DNA of 64,000 bases from Knoellia sp. Soil729 (GTDB lineage Bacteria; Actinomycetota; Actinomycetes; Actinomycetales; Dermatophilaceae): positions 67,629-131,628 of the forward strand of contig NZ_LMSA01000001.1 of NCBI RefSeq assembly GCF_001427985.1. The letters are read 5' to 3'. Positions 8,137 through 17,079 of the stretch are shown in pieces. Every line of letters starts with the position of its first letter. Positions within the stretch are counted from its first letter, which is position 1. The notes under the pieces are model-generated. The model was not told the origin of the DNA and ran no database searches. It saw nothing but the letters and a program-made list of their open reading frames with translations. Position numbers and translations under genes: made by a program.

Positions 8137-8985
8137 ATGAAGGTTCGCCAGCTCAGCGCGGTTCTCGCCGCCTCTGTGCTCACACTTGGTCTCGCCGCCT
8201 GCGGTGACAGCGCCAAGGACGGAGCCACTGACTCCGGCAGCACCGGCAGCAGCGGCGGCAAGTCCGTCAAGATCGGCATCAAGTTCGACCAGCCGGGCCT
8301 GGGCCTCAAGGTCGGCTCCGACTACAAGGGCTTCGACGTCGACGTCGCCAAGTACGTCGCCAAGGAGCTCGGCGACAGCGACATCACCTGGGTCCAGTCG
8401 CCGTCGGCACAGCGCGAGACGCTGCTGTCCACCGGCCAGGTCGACATGATCTTCGCGACATACTCGATCACGGACAAGCGCAAGGAGCAGGTCTCCTTCG
8501 CCGGTCCGTACTTCATCGCCGGTCAGGACCTCCTCGTGCGGGCAGACGACTCGAGCATCACCGGCCCGGACTCGCTGACCGGCAAGAAGCTGTGCTCGGT
8601 CACCGGCTCCACGTCCGCGCAGAAGGTCAAGGACAAGTACCCCGGCGTGCAGCTGCAGGAGTTCGGCACCTACTCCGAGTGCGTGGCAGCGCTGGTGTCC
8701 AAGGGCGTCGACGCCCTGACGACGGACAACACGATCCTCGCCGGCTACGCGTCCCAGGACCAGTACAAGGGCAAGCTCAAGGTCGTCGGCAAGACCTTCT
8801 CCGAGGAGCGCTACGGCGTCGGCATCAAGAAGGGCGACACCGCCCTCTGCGAGAAGATCAACACCGCCCTCAAGAAGATGGTGGACTCCGGTGACTGGCA
8901 GAAGGCTGTCAACGACAACCTCGGCCCGGCCGGGTTCAAGGTCGACACGAGCGTGAACCCGCCGAAGCCGGACCCCTGCTCCTGA
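8137..8985 (+). CDS. gluB: Glutamate-binding lipoprotein
   Basis: Extracellular solute-binding protein of the importer, 282 aa. A lipoprotein signal peptide ends in the lipobox LAAC with Cys22. A Ser/Gly-rich linker follows, then a type II periplasmic binding fold (SBP_bac_3) with the family motif FDVDVAKYVAKELG near residue 70. It starts 24 bp after gluA with an AGGAGG site at 8125-8130. A 19-bp perfect hairpin immediately follows the stop and separates it from the permease genes, a common way to keep binding protein in excess over membrane subunits. Confidence 0.93.
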   Translation: MKVRQLSAVLAASVLTLGLAACGDSAKDGATDSGSTGSSGGKSVKIGIKFDQPGLGLKVGSDYKGFDVDVAKYVAKELGDSDITWVQSPSAQRETLLSTGQVDMIFATYSITDKRKEQVSFAGPYFIAGQDLLVRADDSSITGPDSLTGKKLCSVTGSTSAQKVKDKYPGVQLQEFGTYSECVAALVSKGVDALTTDNTILAGYASQDQYKGKLKVVGKTFSEERYGVGIKKGDTALCEKINTALKKMVDSGDWQKAVNDNLGPAGFKVDTSVNPPKPDPCS

Positions 8986-8996
8986 CCCGACTGTGA

Positions 8997-9042
8997 GACG
9001 AGGTATGCCGCCCGCTCTCGTGGGCGGGCGGCATACCTCGTC
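8997..9042 (+). terminator. Intra-operon hairpin between gluB and gluC
   Basis: Perfect 19-bp arms (8997-9015 and 9024-9042) around an 8-nt loop, beginning 11 bp after the gluB stop. Probably a partial terminator or mRNA stabiliser. Each arm contains the octamer GTATGCCG/CGGCATAC that is enriched through this window. Confidence 0.8.
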
Positions 9043-9077
9043 CGACCTGCGTCTCCTCACAACCGAAAGGTCCGTGC

Positions 9078-9743
9078 ATGCGCGAGATCTTGAACAACTA
9101 CGACGTGCTGGGCGCGTTCTGGGGCACCATCAAGCTCTCGATCCTGGGCACGATCGGTGCGTTGATCCTCGGGACGATCGTGGCCGTGCTCCGACTGTCG
9201 CCGGTGCGCGTCTTCCAGTGGATCGGCACGTGGTACGTCAACACGTTCCGCAACACCCCGCTGACGCTGCTCATGCTGTTCAGCATCCTCGGGATGTCCT
9301 ACATCCTCGGCATCCAGCTCAACACCACCGACATCAGCAGCAACGTCTTCCGGTGGGCCGTGGTGATGCTCTCCGTCTACCACGGTGCGTTCATCTGTGA
9401 GGCCCTGCGCTCCGGGGTGAACACGGTGCCGGCCGGTCAGTCGGAGGCTGCGCGAGCCATCGGGCTGACGTTCGGCCAGAGCATGCAGCACGTGCTGCTC
9501 CCCCAGGCGTTTCGGGGAGCGGTCGCCCCGATCGGTTCGACCATCATCGCCCTGATCAAGAACAGCACGGTGGCGGCCGTGATCGGCGCCGGGGAAGCAG
9601 CAAACCTCATGTCCGTCGTCATCGAGAACGAGGGCAGCGGGTTCAGCGTGTTCCTCACCTTCGCGATCGGCTTCGTCATCCTCACGCTGCCGCTCGGTCT
9701 GCTCATCACGCGGATGTCGCGCCGCCTGGCGGTGAAGCGATGA
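9078..9743 (+). CDS. gluC: Glutamate ABC transporter permease
   Basis: Inner-membrane subunit of 221 aa, His/Glu/Gln/Arg/opine family (BPD_transp_1). About five hydrophobic segments are visible, and the conserved EAA loop reads SEAARAIGLTFGQSMQHVLLPQAFR. It ends with a basic tail. ATG at 9078 follows GAAAGG. The stop overlaps the start of the second permease by 4 bp (ATGA), so the two are co-translated as a heterodimer. Confidence 0.92.
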   Translation: MREILNNYDVLGAFWGTIKLSILGTIGALILGTIVAVLRLSPVRVFQWIGTWYVNTFRNTPLTLLMLFSILGMSYILGIQLNTTDISSNVFRWAVVMLSVYHGAFICEALRSGVNTVPAGQSEAARAIGLTFGQSMQHVLLPQAFRGAVAPIGSTIIALIKNSTVAAVIGAGEAANLMSVVIENEGSGFSVFLTFAIGFVILTLPLGLLITRMSRRLAVKR

Positions 9744-10618
9744 GCGCCCAGGCCACCCTCTTCGACGCCCCCGGCCCGAAGGCCCGGCGCCGTCACGCGA
9801 TCCTCACCGGTGTAGGTGTCGTGCTGGCACTCCTGGCGCTCTACGTCGTGTTCCGCAAGATGCAGACGGCCAACCAGCTGCAGGGCTTCATGTGGAAGCC
9901 GTTCGTGACCGACCGCTCGATCTGGCGGGACTACCTCATCCCGGGCCTGTGGGGCACCATCAAGGCAGCCCTCATCTCCATCGTCTTCGCCGCCATCTTC
10001 GGGCTGGTCTTCGGCATCGGCAGGCTGTCCCAGATCGCTGCTGTGCGCTGGGTCAGCAGCGTCGTCGTCGAGTTCTTCCGTTCGGTCCCCGTGCTGATCA
10101 TGATGATCTTCGCGTTCGGGGTCTACACCCGCAACGGCGTCTTCGCCAACGACCTCAACCCGCTCGCCGCGGTGGTCACGGCCCTGACCCTCTACAACGG
10201 TGCCGTCATCGCCGAGCTCGTCCGCGCGGGAGTGTTCGCCCTGCCCAAGGGACAGGGCGAGGCCGGGCTGTCCATCGGGCTCACCCCGGGTCAGGTGCTC
10301 CGCTCGATCCAGCTGCCACAGGCCCTCACCGCGATGCTCCCCGCCCTCATCGGGCAGTTCGTCACGGTCCTCAAGGACTCGGCCCTCGGCACGGCCATCA
10401 CCTACACCGAGCTGCTCACCTGGTCCAAGACCACCGGCTCGGCCTTCGCCAATACCGTGCCGGCCTACATCGTGGCGGCCATCCTGTTCATCACGATGAA
10501 CTACCTGCTGTCCCTGCTGGCGGTCTACGTCGAGCGTCGCCTGTCCCGTCGGGGACGCACCAAGGTCCTCCACGACGTGGTCCTGCTGGATCCCACGAAC
10601 ACTGGTGCGAGTACCTGA
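9740..10618 (+). CDS. gluD: Glutamate ABC transporter permease
   Basis: Second membrane subunit, 292 aa, longer at the N-terminus than GluC: a 25-residue cytoplasmic lead and an extra segment (MQTANQLQGFMWKPF) before the core. The EAA loop is GEAGLSIGLTPGQVLRSIQLPQALT. The start is the ATG within the ATGA overlap with gluC. A strong hairpin lies just after the stop, so gluD ends the operon. Confidence 0.92.
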   Translation: MSAQATLFDAPGPKARRRHAILTGVGVVLALLALYVVFRKMQTANQLQGFMWKPFVTDRSIWRDYLIPGLWGTIKAALISIVFAAIFGLVFGIGRLSQIAAVRWVSSVVVEFFRSVPVLIMMIFAFGVYTRNGVFANDLNPLAAVVTALTLYNGAVIAELVRAGVFALPKGQGEAGLSIGLTPGQVLRSIQLPQALTAMLPALIGQFVTVLKDSALGTAITYTELLTWSKTTGSAFANTVPAYIVAAILFITMNYLLSLLAVYVERRLSRRGRTKVLHDVVLLDPTNTGAST

Positions 10619-10626
10619 CAGCTCGA

Positions 10627-10667
10627 CGACGAAGGGCCCGGATCGTGAGGATCCGGGCCCTTCGTCG
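10627..10667. terminator. Terminator at the gluD / tRNA-Asn convergent junction
   Basis: Perfect 18-bp arms (cgacgaagggcccggatc and complement) with a 5-nt loop, 8 bp after the gluD stop and 5 bp from the 3' end of the minus-strand tRNA-Asn. It probably serves both transcripts. Confidence 0.9.
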
Positions 10668-10672
10668 GTCGG

Positions 10673-10745
10673 CTCCCCCGGTTGGACTCGAACCAACAAC
10701 CTGCCGATTAACAGTCGGCTGCTCTGCCAATTGAGCTACAGGGGA
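10673..10745 (-). tRNA. tRNA-Asn (GUU)
   Basis: Minus-strand cloverleaf of 73 nt. Acceptor TCCCCTG pairs with CGGGGGA and is followed by discriminator G. The D-arm is GCTCAATTGGCAGAGC, the anticodon loop CTGTTAA gives GUU, and the T-arm contains GGTTCGAGTCC. CCA is not encoded. Confidence 0.95.
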
Positions 10746-10878
10746 ATGCATCCGACCCACACTGCCTCAGTGTCGATCGTGGTGCGTGACGTGCCGCGGG
10801 CGGCGCGCTGCGCAACCCTAGCAAAGGGTGGGCCCAGTCACGAAAACGCCCCCGACAGACGCGCCGTCGGCACCCATC

Positions 10879-11397
10879 TCAGTCGAGCCCGACCTGCTCG
10901 CGCAGCCGGTCGAGAGCGAGACGCGTCTGCTCGCGCACGCCCGGGTCGGAGGACCGCACGCCGCGTCCCAGGATCGTCTGGCTCATGAGGGCGCCGGTGG
11001 CGAGGTCCCTGCGGACGACGACCCGAGCTCGCCGCTTCGCCCCGAGGTCGACCTCGTCGGAGAGCACCACCGTGGCCTGGACTCGCTCACGCAGGACCTG
11101 CGGGAACGTCCCCGGCTCGTGGAGCTCCCACACCGAGGCCGGAGCCCTGTCCACCCACGTCACGGTGAGCCGGGCGGACTCGTCCACCCAGCTCCCCTGG
11201 TCGACCATGTGCCACGGACGGTCGAGGACCACGGAACCGTCGCGGACGGCATACACGTGCGTCTTGGTCGCGAGGAGGTATGCCGTGGAGCGGGCGTCCC
11301 GTGTGGCGGACAGGACGTCCGTGGCTCGCTCGCCCAACGCAGCCTGTGCCTCCGCCGGGACCTCTGGGCCGCGACGTCCGAGCCGGGGCAGCCTCAT
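10879..11397 (-). CDS. Conserved hypothetical protein downstream of dnaG
   Basis: Protein of 172 aa without recognised domain; no signal peptide or membrane span. The sequence alternates short beta-like strands (AYLLATKTHVYAV, VTWVDRAPASVWEL) with Arg-rich loops, suggesting a small cytoplasmic beta-barrel-type fold. The C-terminal 30 residues form a probable amphipathic helix (DRLREQVG). ATG at 11397 overlaps the dnaG stop by 4 bp (ATGA), so it is translationally coupled to primase and probably co-expressed. An upstream in-frame start at 11700 lies inside dnaG and is rejected. Function unknown. Confidence 0.75.
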   Translation of the reverse strand: MRLPRLGRRGPEVPAEAQAALGERATDVLSATRDARSTAYLLATKTHVYAVRDGSVVLDRPWHMVDQGSWVDESARLTVTWVDRAPASVWELHEPGTFPQVLRERVQATVVLSDEVDLGAKRRARVVVRRDLATGALMSQTILGRGVRSSDPGVREQTRLALDRLREQVGLD

Positions 11398-13364
11398 GAG
11401 GTGAGCCGGTCGCGCAGGCGGGCGCGGTTCATCTCGAGCTCGATGAGTCGTCGGGAGCGGGCACGCAGGGCCTCTTGGTCGGGCTCGGGTGAGTTCTGCA
11501 GCCGGCGGATGGCGGCGGTCTCGTCGGCGATCTGGCGGCTGAGGCCGGAGTCGTGGACGCCGATGACGAGCGACTCCAGGTAGCGCTGGGGCGGCAGGCC
11601 GGTCGTCGCGTCCACGCGCGTGGGCAGCGGTGCGACGGACAGCTCGGCGAGCAGCCCGCGCACGGCGAGGGGGGCAGCGTCGGTGACCGCCGCCGCCCAC
11701 CCCGCCGTGGACAGCTGCGAGGCGCGTCCGGCGACGGTCCGCACGCCGTCGAAGATGGCCGCGTGCGCGGGGGCGGTGAAGGCCACCGGTGGGATGGCGT
11801 CGATGGTCTCCGTGGTGAAGCGCGTGGGGTACTGCAGGAGGGCCTGGAGCAGCTGGCGCTCGTTGTTGACGACGGGGTCGCGCAGGTTGGGAGGAGGCAG
11901 CGCAAAGCCGCCCTCATGGGCGTTGGGCTCCGGGACGTCGTCGGTGGAGGCGGGGACCCGTTCACCCGGCCGCGCGGTACCCGAGCCGGGCCCGGAACCC
12001 GAGCCGCCGTCAGCACCCTCGCGAGCCTTGATCCGCCCCGCGCGCTGCACCTCGCTGAGCACCTGCTCCACCTCGAGGCCGAGCATGCCGGCCACGCTGC
12101 GCATGTACTCGGGGCGCAGTGAGGAGTCACGGATCGAGTTGATGATCGGCGCCACCGCACGCATCGCCTGCACGCGTCCTTCGGGCGTCTCGAGGTCGAA
12201 GCGCTTCATCGTCGTGCGCACCGCGAACTCGAACATCGGGACGGCGTCCTCCACGAGAGCCTTGACCGCCTCGTCACCGCGCGCGAGGCGCAGGTCGCAG
12301 GGATCCATGCCGTCCGGAGCCACGGCGACGAACGACTGCGACGCCCAGCGCTGGTCCTCGCCGAAGGCCTTCATCGCGGCCTTCTGTCCGGCCGCGTCGC
12401 CGTCGAAGGTGAAGATCACCTTGGCGGGGGCGCCGTCGGCCTCGTCGCGCATGATGCGCCGGAGGATCTTGATGTGGTCGATGCCGAACGCCGTGCCGCA
12501 GGTCGCGACGGCGCCGGTCACCCCGGACAGGTGGGCCGCCATGACGTCGGTGTAGCCCTCGACGACCACGGCCTGACGGTCCGCCGCGATGGACTTCTTG
12601 GCGACGTCGAGGCCGTAGAGGACGAGCGACTTCTTGTAGATGGGGGTCTCGGAGGTGTTGAGGTACTTCGCGGCGATGCGGTCGTCATCCAGGAGCCGGC
12701 GCGCACCGAAGCCGACGGTGTCACCGGTGACGTCACGGATCGGCCAGACGAGCCGCCCACGGAACCGGTCGTAGAGCCCGCGGCTCCCCCGCCCGGAGAG
12801 GCCGGCGGTGACCATCTCGTCCTCGCTGAAGCCCTTCTCACGCAGGTGACGCGTGAGGTCCTCGCCACCTCGCGGGGCGAAGCCCATGCCGAACTGCTCG
12901 GCGATGACCCGGTTGAACCCGCGGTCCCGGATGAAGTCGCGCGCCGGTCGGGCATCGGGACGGTCCACGAGCGACGCGGCATAGAACTCCTCGGCGACGC
13001 GGTGCGCCTCGATGAGCCTCGACCGACGCCCGATGCCGCCCTCGCGCGGCCCCCCACCCTCGTCGTAGCGCAGCTCCATGCCGATCTTGGCGGCGAGCCG
13101 CTCGACGGACTCGGAGAAGGTCAGGTGCTCGACCTTCTGCACGAAGGAGATGACGTCGCCCCCCTCGCCGCAGCCGAAGCAGTGGTAGGCCCCCACGGCC
13201 GGGCGCACGGTGAACGACGGGGTCTTCTCGTCGTGGAACGGGCACAGGCCCTTGAGCGAGCCGACACCACCGGGCCGCAGCGTCACGTGGTCGCGCACGA
13301 CGTCCTCGATCGAGGAGCGTTCCTTGACGGACTGGATGTCGTCAGCGTTGATCCGGCCCGCCAC
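11394..13364 (-). CDS. dnaG: DNA primase
   Basis: Makes RNA primers for the replication fork; 656 aa, normal for actinobacteria. The N-terminal zinc-binding domain shows CPFHDE and, 20 residues on, CFGCGEGGD (CHC2 type). The RNA polymerase core with TOPRIM follows: VVEGYTDV and TFDGDAAG acidic motifs. The C-terminal part (about 440-656) is the helicase-binding region, with a low-complexity Gly/Ser/Pro linker near 450-475. ATG at 13364 gives the standard N-terminus MAGRINADDIQSV. It lies after dgt, the usual dgt-dnaG order in actinobacteria, with a 91-bp gap. Confidence 0.96.
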   Translation of the reverse strand: MAGRINADDIQSVKERSSIEDVVRDHVTLRPGGVGSLKGLCPFHDEKTPSFTVRPAVGAYHCFGCGEGGDVISFVQKVEHLTFSESVERLAAKIGMELRYDEGGGPREGGIGRRSRLIEAHRVAEEFYAASLVDRPDARPARDFIRDRGFNRVIAEQFGMGFAPRGGEDLTRHLREKGFSEDEMVTAGLSGRGSRGLYDRFRGRLVWPIRDVTGDTVGFGARRLLDDDRIAAKYLNTSETPIYKKSLVLYGLDVAKKSIAADRQAVVVEGYTDVMAAHLSGVTGAVATCGTAFGIDHIKILRRIMRDEADGAPAKVIFTFDGDAAGQKAAMKAFGEDQRWASQSFVAVAPDGMDPCDLRLARGDEAVKALVEDAVPMFEFAVRTTMKRFDLETPEGRVQAMRAVAPIINSIRDSSLRPEYMRSVAGMLGLEVEQVLSEVQRAGRIKAREGADGGSGSGPGSGTARPGERVPASTDDVPEPNAHEGGFALPPPNLRDPVVNNERQLLQALLQYPTRFTTETIDAIPPVAFTAPAHAAIFDGVRTVAGRASQLSTAGWAAAVTDAAPLAVRGLLAELSVAPLPTRVDATTGLPPQRYLESLVIGVHDSGLSRQIADETAAIRRLQNSPEPDQEALRARSRRLIELEMNRARLRDRLTS

Positions 13365-13455
13365 GCTCGCTCCTCTCGTCCTCGTCCGCTCTCGACGTGT
13401 GAGCGTTCAGTATGCCGCGCCAGCACTTCTCGGGTCCGACCCCGTCCCCAAGGGG

Positions 13456-14682
13456 TCAGGACCAGAGGCGGTGCAGCTGGAGGGCTCGCACGTCCGTGAG
13501 GGAGGCGACCTGGTCGACGACGACGCGCAGGGCCTCGTCGTCATTGGTGGCGGCGTCGTGGTCGGCGCGCAGCTCGGGGTCGAGACGGGTCGGTTCCGCA
13601 CGGTAGGCCGCGACGAGGTCGGCGATGATCTCGCGCTCCCCCGCCATGAGCTCGACGCGCTCGACGGCATTCATCACGAAGTGCGCCGCAGTGGCCTTGA
13701 GGACAGCGCACTCGGCCCGCGTCCCGTCGGGCACGACGAGGTCGGCCTCGTGCCGCACGAGGTCGCCCCAGCCGTGACGCTCACGGGTTGCCGTCTCGAC
13801 GGCCTGCACGAAGCGTCCGATGAGGCGCGAGGTCATGTCCTTGAGGCCGGCGAGGTCGGCACGCGTGCCTGCGTATGCCGTGGGCAGGGCGCCCGTGGCC
13901 ACGATGCGTTCCAGCGCCGCACCCAGGTCGTCGCGGGAGAGGTCCGTGGCATAGGACCTCGTCGCGACGTCCAGCACCATGTCGACATCACTGCCGTCGC
14001 GCAGCAGGCGCGGGTCGAGGCGGCCGGAGGCGATGGCGTCCTCGACGTCGTGCACCGAGTAGGCGACGTCGTCGGACCAGTCCATGACCTCGGCCTCGAA
14101 GGCCCGCTCGCTCGTCGGGACACGCGCACGGAACCACTCGAAAACCGGGAGGTCAGCGGCATACACACCGAACTTGGGTGTGGGAGAAGGTGACTCACCA
14201 CGGGCCCATGGGTACTTCGTGGTCGCGTCCAGGGACGCGCGCGTGAGGTTCAGGCCGGCCGGACGCCCGTCCGCGTGGAAGCGCTTCGGCTCGAGCCGGG
14301 TGAGGATGCGCAGGGTCTGGGCGTTGCCCTCGAAGCCACCGATCTCGGCGGCGATGGCGTTGAGGGCGGTCTCTCCGTTGTGGCCGAACGGCGGGTGGCC
14401 GAGGTCGTGGGCCAGGCAGGCCGTGTCGACCACGTCAGCGTCACAGCCCAGGGCCGCTCCGAACTCGCGACCGATCTGGGCGACCTCGAGGCTGTGGGTG
14501 AGCCGGTTGCGGATGAAGTCGTCGCTGCCCGGCTGGAGGACCTGAGTCTTGGCCGACAGGCGGCGCAGCGACGCAGAGTGGACGAGTCGCGCGCGGTCGC
14601 GGGCGAAGTCGTCACGGTCGGCACGCTTCTGTGCCGGGTCCTCGGCCACCCAGCGTTCGCGATCACCCGCGGTGTACGTCAC
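13456..14682 (-). CDS. dgt: dGTP triphosphohydrolase-like protein
   Basis: HD-domain phosphohydrolase of 408 aa that cleaves dNTPs to nucleoside and triphosphate. Metal ligands are visible: H in RLTHSLEVAQIG, the HD pair in CLAHDLGHPPFGHNGE and a later D in WSDDVAYSVHDVEDA. The N-terminus includes the family motif RLVHSASLRRLSAKTQV. ATG at 14682. It is followed by dnaG on the same strand. Substrate preference among dNTPs is not evident from sequence. Confidence 0.92.
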   Translation of the reverse strand: MTYTAGDRERWVAEDPAQKRADRDDFARDRARLVHSASLRRLSAKTQVLQPGSDDFIRNRLTHSLEVAQIGREFGAALGCDADVVDTACLAHDLGHPPFGHNGETALNAIAAEIGGFEGNAQTLRILTRLEPKRFHADGRPAGLNLTRASLDATTKYPWARGESPSPTPKFGVYAADLPVFEWFRARVPTSERAFEAEVMDWSDDVAYSVHDVEDAIASGRLDPRLLRDGSDVDMVLDVATRSYATDLSRDDLGAALERIVATGALPTAYAGTRADLAGLKDMTSRLIGRFVQAVETATRERHGWGDLVRHEADLVVPDGTRAECAVLKATAAHFVMNAVERVELMAGEREIIADLVAAYRAEPTRLDPELRADHDAATNDDEALRVVVDQVASLTDVRALQLHRLWS

Positions 14683-14715
14683 GGAACCGACCCTACGGGT
14701 GCGGGCCGTCGTCGC

Positions 14716-16326
14716 TCAGGTGCGGGCTGCGACGAGGTGGTCCCAGTCCACGGCGAACCCGGTGCCGGTGCTGGTGTTCCTCGAAGCGTGCAGCTCCGCC
14801 AGGTTGGGCTTGGCCGGGTGGCGCCTGCCCAACGGGCCCTTGGCCATCTCAGTGAGCAGCGTCGTCGTCAGGGCGCGGGCGAAGGCCACGCTGTCGGCGG
14901 TGATGCCGTGCTCGGCCATGGGTCCGTTGAAGCACCTCGAGAACACCATGCTGCCGGTCGAGACCACGCCAGCCCCCGAGCTGGCCGTGTAGTAGGTGAG
15001 GTCCGAATGTGTCGTCCCTCGCCCGCCCGGAGCCGCCACCGGTGAGTGCATGACCACCTGCAGGCTCTCGGGAGTTCCCGGCACGGGATAGGCACGGTCG
15101 ATCTCGATCCCGACAAGTCCGGGGAACCGGTCACCGGCCTTGGCGCCCGTGCCCTCAAGCAGGAAATGGCTCTCGTCGTGCACGACCATGGAGCCCTGCG
15201 CCGGGAATGCCTCGTAGAGCATGCCGGTCAGGGTGTTCTCCGGGTCGGCGTCCGGCCGGCGCCGCCACAGGTCCGTGGTGTCCTCCGCACCCTTCTTCGG
15301 ATCCTCGGCCGCTGACTTGAAACAGACGACCCGCCGATGGCGACCCAGCTCGCTGTCCTCCATGCGGACCCGCCAGTAGCACGCGTTGGCGCCGAGGAAG
15401 GCGAGGTTGCTGCCGGCGTCCCGAGCCTGCTCCATCGCCCGCCTCGTCGGCACGGTCCAGTACTCGTCGTGGCCCAGCGTGACGATGCCACTGGCGCCGA
15501 GGACCGAGGCCGGGTCCGCGTGGACGTCGACGGAGGTGGTGTACGCCAGGTCGAGGCCAAGGCTCTCCGCGAGGGCAATCGTCGGCGCCTCCTCACGCAT
15601 CAGTCGACTTGCCCCGTTGGAGTTGTAGGGCCGGTCGAAGCTCACGCCCCTCGAGCGCGTCCCGAAGGAGCCGTCCGGGCCCTTGTAGAGCGAGTGCCCA
15701 CCCCACTGGTTGTAGGCCTGCCATGTCGTGACCGCGTTGACGAGGACGAGTCGACCCTTGGGATCGGCAGTACGCACGGTGAGCGGCGTCCAGCAGGACT
15801 TGCCGCGGGCGGCGATCTTGAAGACGTAGCTGCCCTCCGGCCAGCCCGTCGTGTCCACCTTCAGCGTCTCTGCCCAGTGCGTCTCGACGACATCGAAGCG
15901 GTCCTTGACCGACTTGGGCTGCTTCGACGCCGCGACGGGCTGCGGCGAGCGCCACACCTCGCGTGCCCGCGAACCCGCGTACCACCCCAGGCGGTGCGCC
16001 GAGATGGTCACCGCTCCGAGCCCGGAGGACACGCGCAACCCGACACTCTCCCCCGGCAGCACGCTGACGCGGTCGCAGAAGGCGCCGAGCTCCCCGTTGC
16101 GAGCCACCTTCTCCAGCCGCCACCTGCGGTCCCCGGGCCGCTCGTTCTCGGTGCGCACCCAGGCGGGGTCCCTCGTGGGCGTCACCTGGGGCTGCGCAGT
16201 GCCGGGCCCCGCCGAGGACGGGGCCGACGGCGACCGGTCCTGCGCGATCGAGCAACCGCCGAGAAGGGGGATCGCACCCAGCACCATGCGGCGGGAGACC
16301 TTGGGTTCACGGGGAGCAGAAGTCAC
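14716..16326 (-). CDS. Exported lipoprotein with N,N-dimethylformamidase-like domain
   Basis: About 536 aa. The N-terminus has twin Arg (SRRMVLGAIP) and the lipobox LLGGC, so it is probably a Tat- or Sec-exported lipoprotein. Motifs spread through the body (NAVTTWQAYNQWGGHSLY, GVSFDRPYNSNGA, TLGHDEYWT, AFLGANACYWRVR) match the C-terminal domain family of the N,N-dimethylformamidase large subunit. No small-subunit gene is nearby, so the true substrate is unknown; this exported form is unlikely to be a bona fide DMFase. GTG at 16326 is preferred, since a TAGGGT -10-like element lies just upstream and fits a leaderless message. An ATG at 16368 would add 14 residues. Confidence 0.7.
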   Translation of the reverse strand: MTSAPREPKVSRRMVLGAIPLLGGCSIAQDRSPSAPSSAGPGTAQPQVTPTRDPAWVRTENERPGDRRWRLEKVARNGELGAFCDRVSVLPGESVGLRVSSGLGAVTISAHRLGWYAGSRAREVWRSPQPVAASKQPKSVKDRFDVVETHWAETLKVDTTGWPEGSYVFKIAARGKSCWTPLTVRTADPKGRLVLVNAVTTWQAYNQWGGHSLYKGPDGSFGTRSRGVSFDRPYNSNGASRLMREEAPTIALAESLGLDLAYTTSVDVHADPASVLGASGIVTLGHDEYWTVPTRRAMEQARDAGSNLAFLGANACYWRVRMEDSELGRHRRVVCFKSAAEDPKKGAEDTTDLWRRRPDADPENTLTGMLYEAFPAQGSMVVHDESHFLLEGTGAKAGDRFPGLVGIEIDRAYPVPGTPESLQVVMHSPVAAPGGRGTTHSDLTYYTASSGAGVVSTGSMVFSRCFNGPMAEHGITADSVAFARALTTTLLTEMAKGPLGRRHPAKPNLAELHASRNTSTGTGFAVDWDHLVAART

Positions 16327-16395
16327 GGCGAAGACCCTAACGGCAGGCGGCCCGCAGGGGCTGACCACCCGACTCGTCGCTGCCCAGTGGGGCTG

Positions 16396-17067
16396 TCAGT
16401 CGTCTCGGTGCGCGGCCGCCTCCGCCGCCGCTGCGGCAGCCCGCGCCACCCACCCGGGTTGCTTGCCGTAGCGCTGGCTCGGGATGAGCCGGCCGTGGGC
16501 GCTGTCGTCGATGAGCTGGAGGAGGCGCTTCTCGCGTGTCTCCTCGCGCTTTGCGGTCACCACCCAGTTCTCGGCGACCTTGCGGTAGGACGGCGAGGCG
16601 ACCTCCCAGAACGCGGCCACCGCCGGGTCGGCGAGGAGCTGCGCGCGCTGCACCTCGCCGAGCTCCCGCCCGGCCTCGTAGGCATAGATCCCGCTGCGCT
16701 CGGGCCTGCGCCGCTCGTAGGCCGCGATGCCCGCCGGCTGCATCCTGCCCTCGGCCAGGAGCCGCTCGACGTGGGCGATGTTGACCGCGCTCCAGATGCT
16801 CGAGGACTTGCGCGGCGTCCACCGCTGGCGACGGGTGTCCTCGTCGATGCGCTGGGAGACGCTGTCGATCCAGCCGAAGCACAGGGCTTCGGGAACCGCG
16901 TCATCCCACGTGAGACCGCGGTCGGCCACGTGCTTCTTCTCCAGGCCCATCCACAGCTCGGTGGCGGTGTCGGAGTTCGCCTCGAGCCACGCCCGGAACT
17001 GCGCGGCATCGCGGAAGAAGATCGCGGGACGCTCAACCGAGCCACCCGGCATACCGATCTGGGTCAT
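16396..17067 (-). CDS. YdeI/OmpD-associated family protein
   Basis: Cytoplasmic protein of 223 aa. Family marks are EALCFGWIDSVSQRID, RWTPRKSSSIWSAVN and ERLLAEGRMQPAG, followed by a helical C-terminal Bacteriocin-protection (YdeI) type tail ending in an Ala-rich helix and HRDD. The biochemical role of the family is not established; some members are linked to peptide or stress tolerance. ATG at 17067. It lies 12 bp downstream of dusB and probably shares its message. Confidence 0.8.
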   Translation of the reverse strand: MTQIGMPGGSVERPAIFFRDAAQFRAWLEANSDTATELWMGLEKKHVADRGLTWDDAVPEALCFGWIDSVSQRIDEDTRRQRWTPRKSSSIWSAVNIAHVERLLAEGRMQPAGIAAYERRRPERSGIYAYEAGRELGEVQRAQLLADPAVAAFWEVASPSYRKVAENWVVTAKREETREKRLLQLIDDSAHGRLIPSQRYGKQPGWVARAAAAAAEAAAHRDD

Positions 17068-17079
17068 GCCGGCAGTCTG

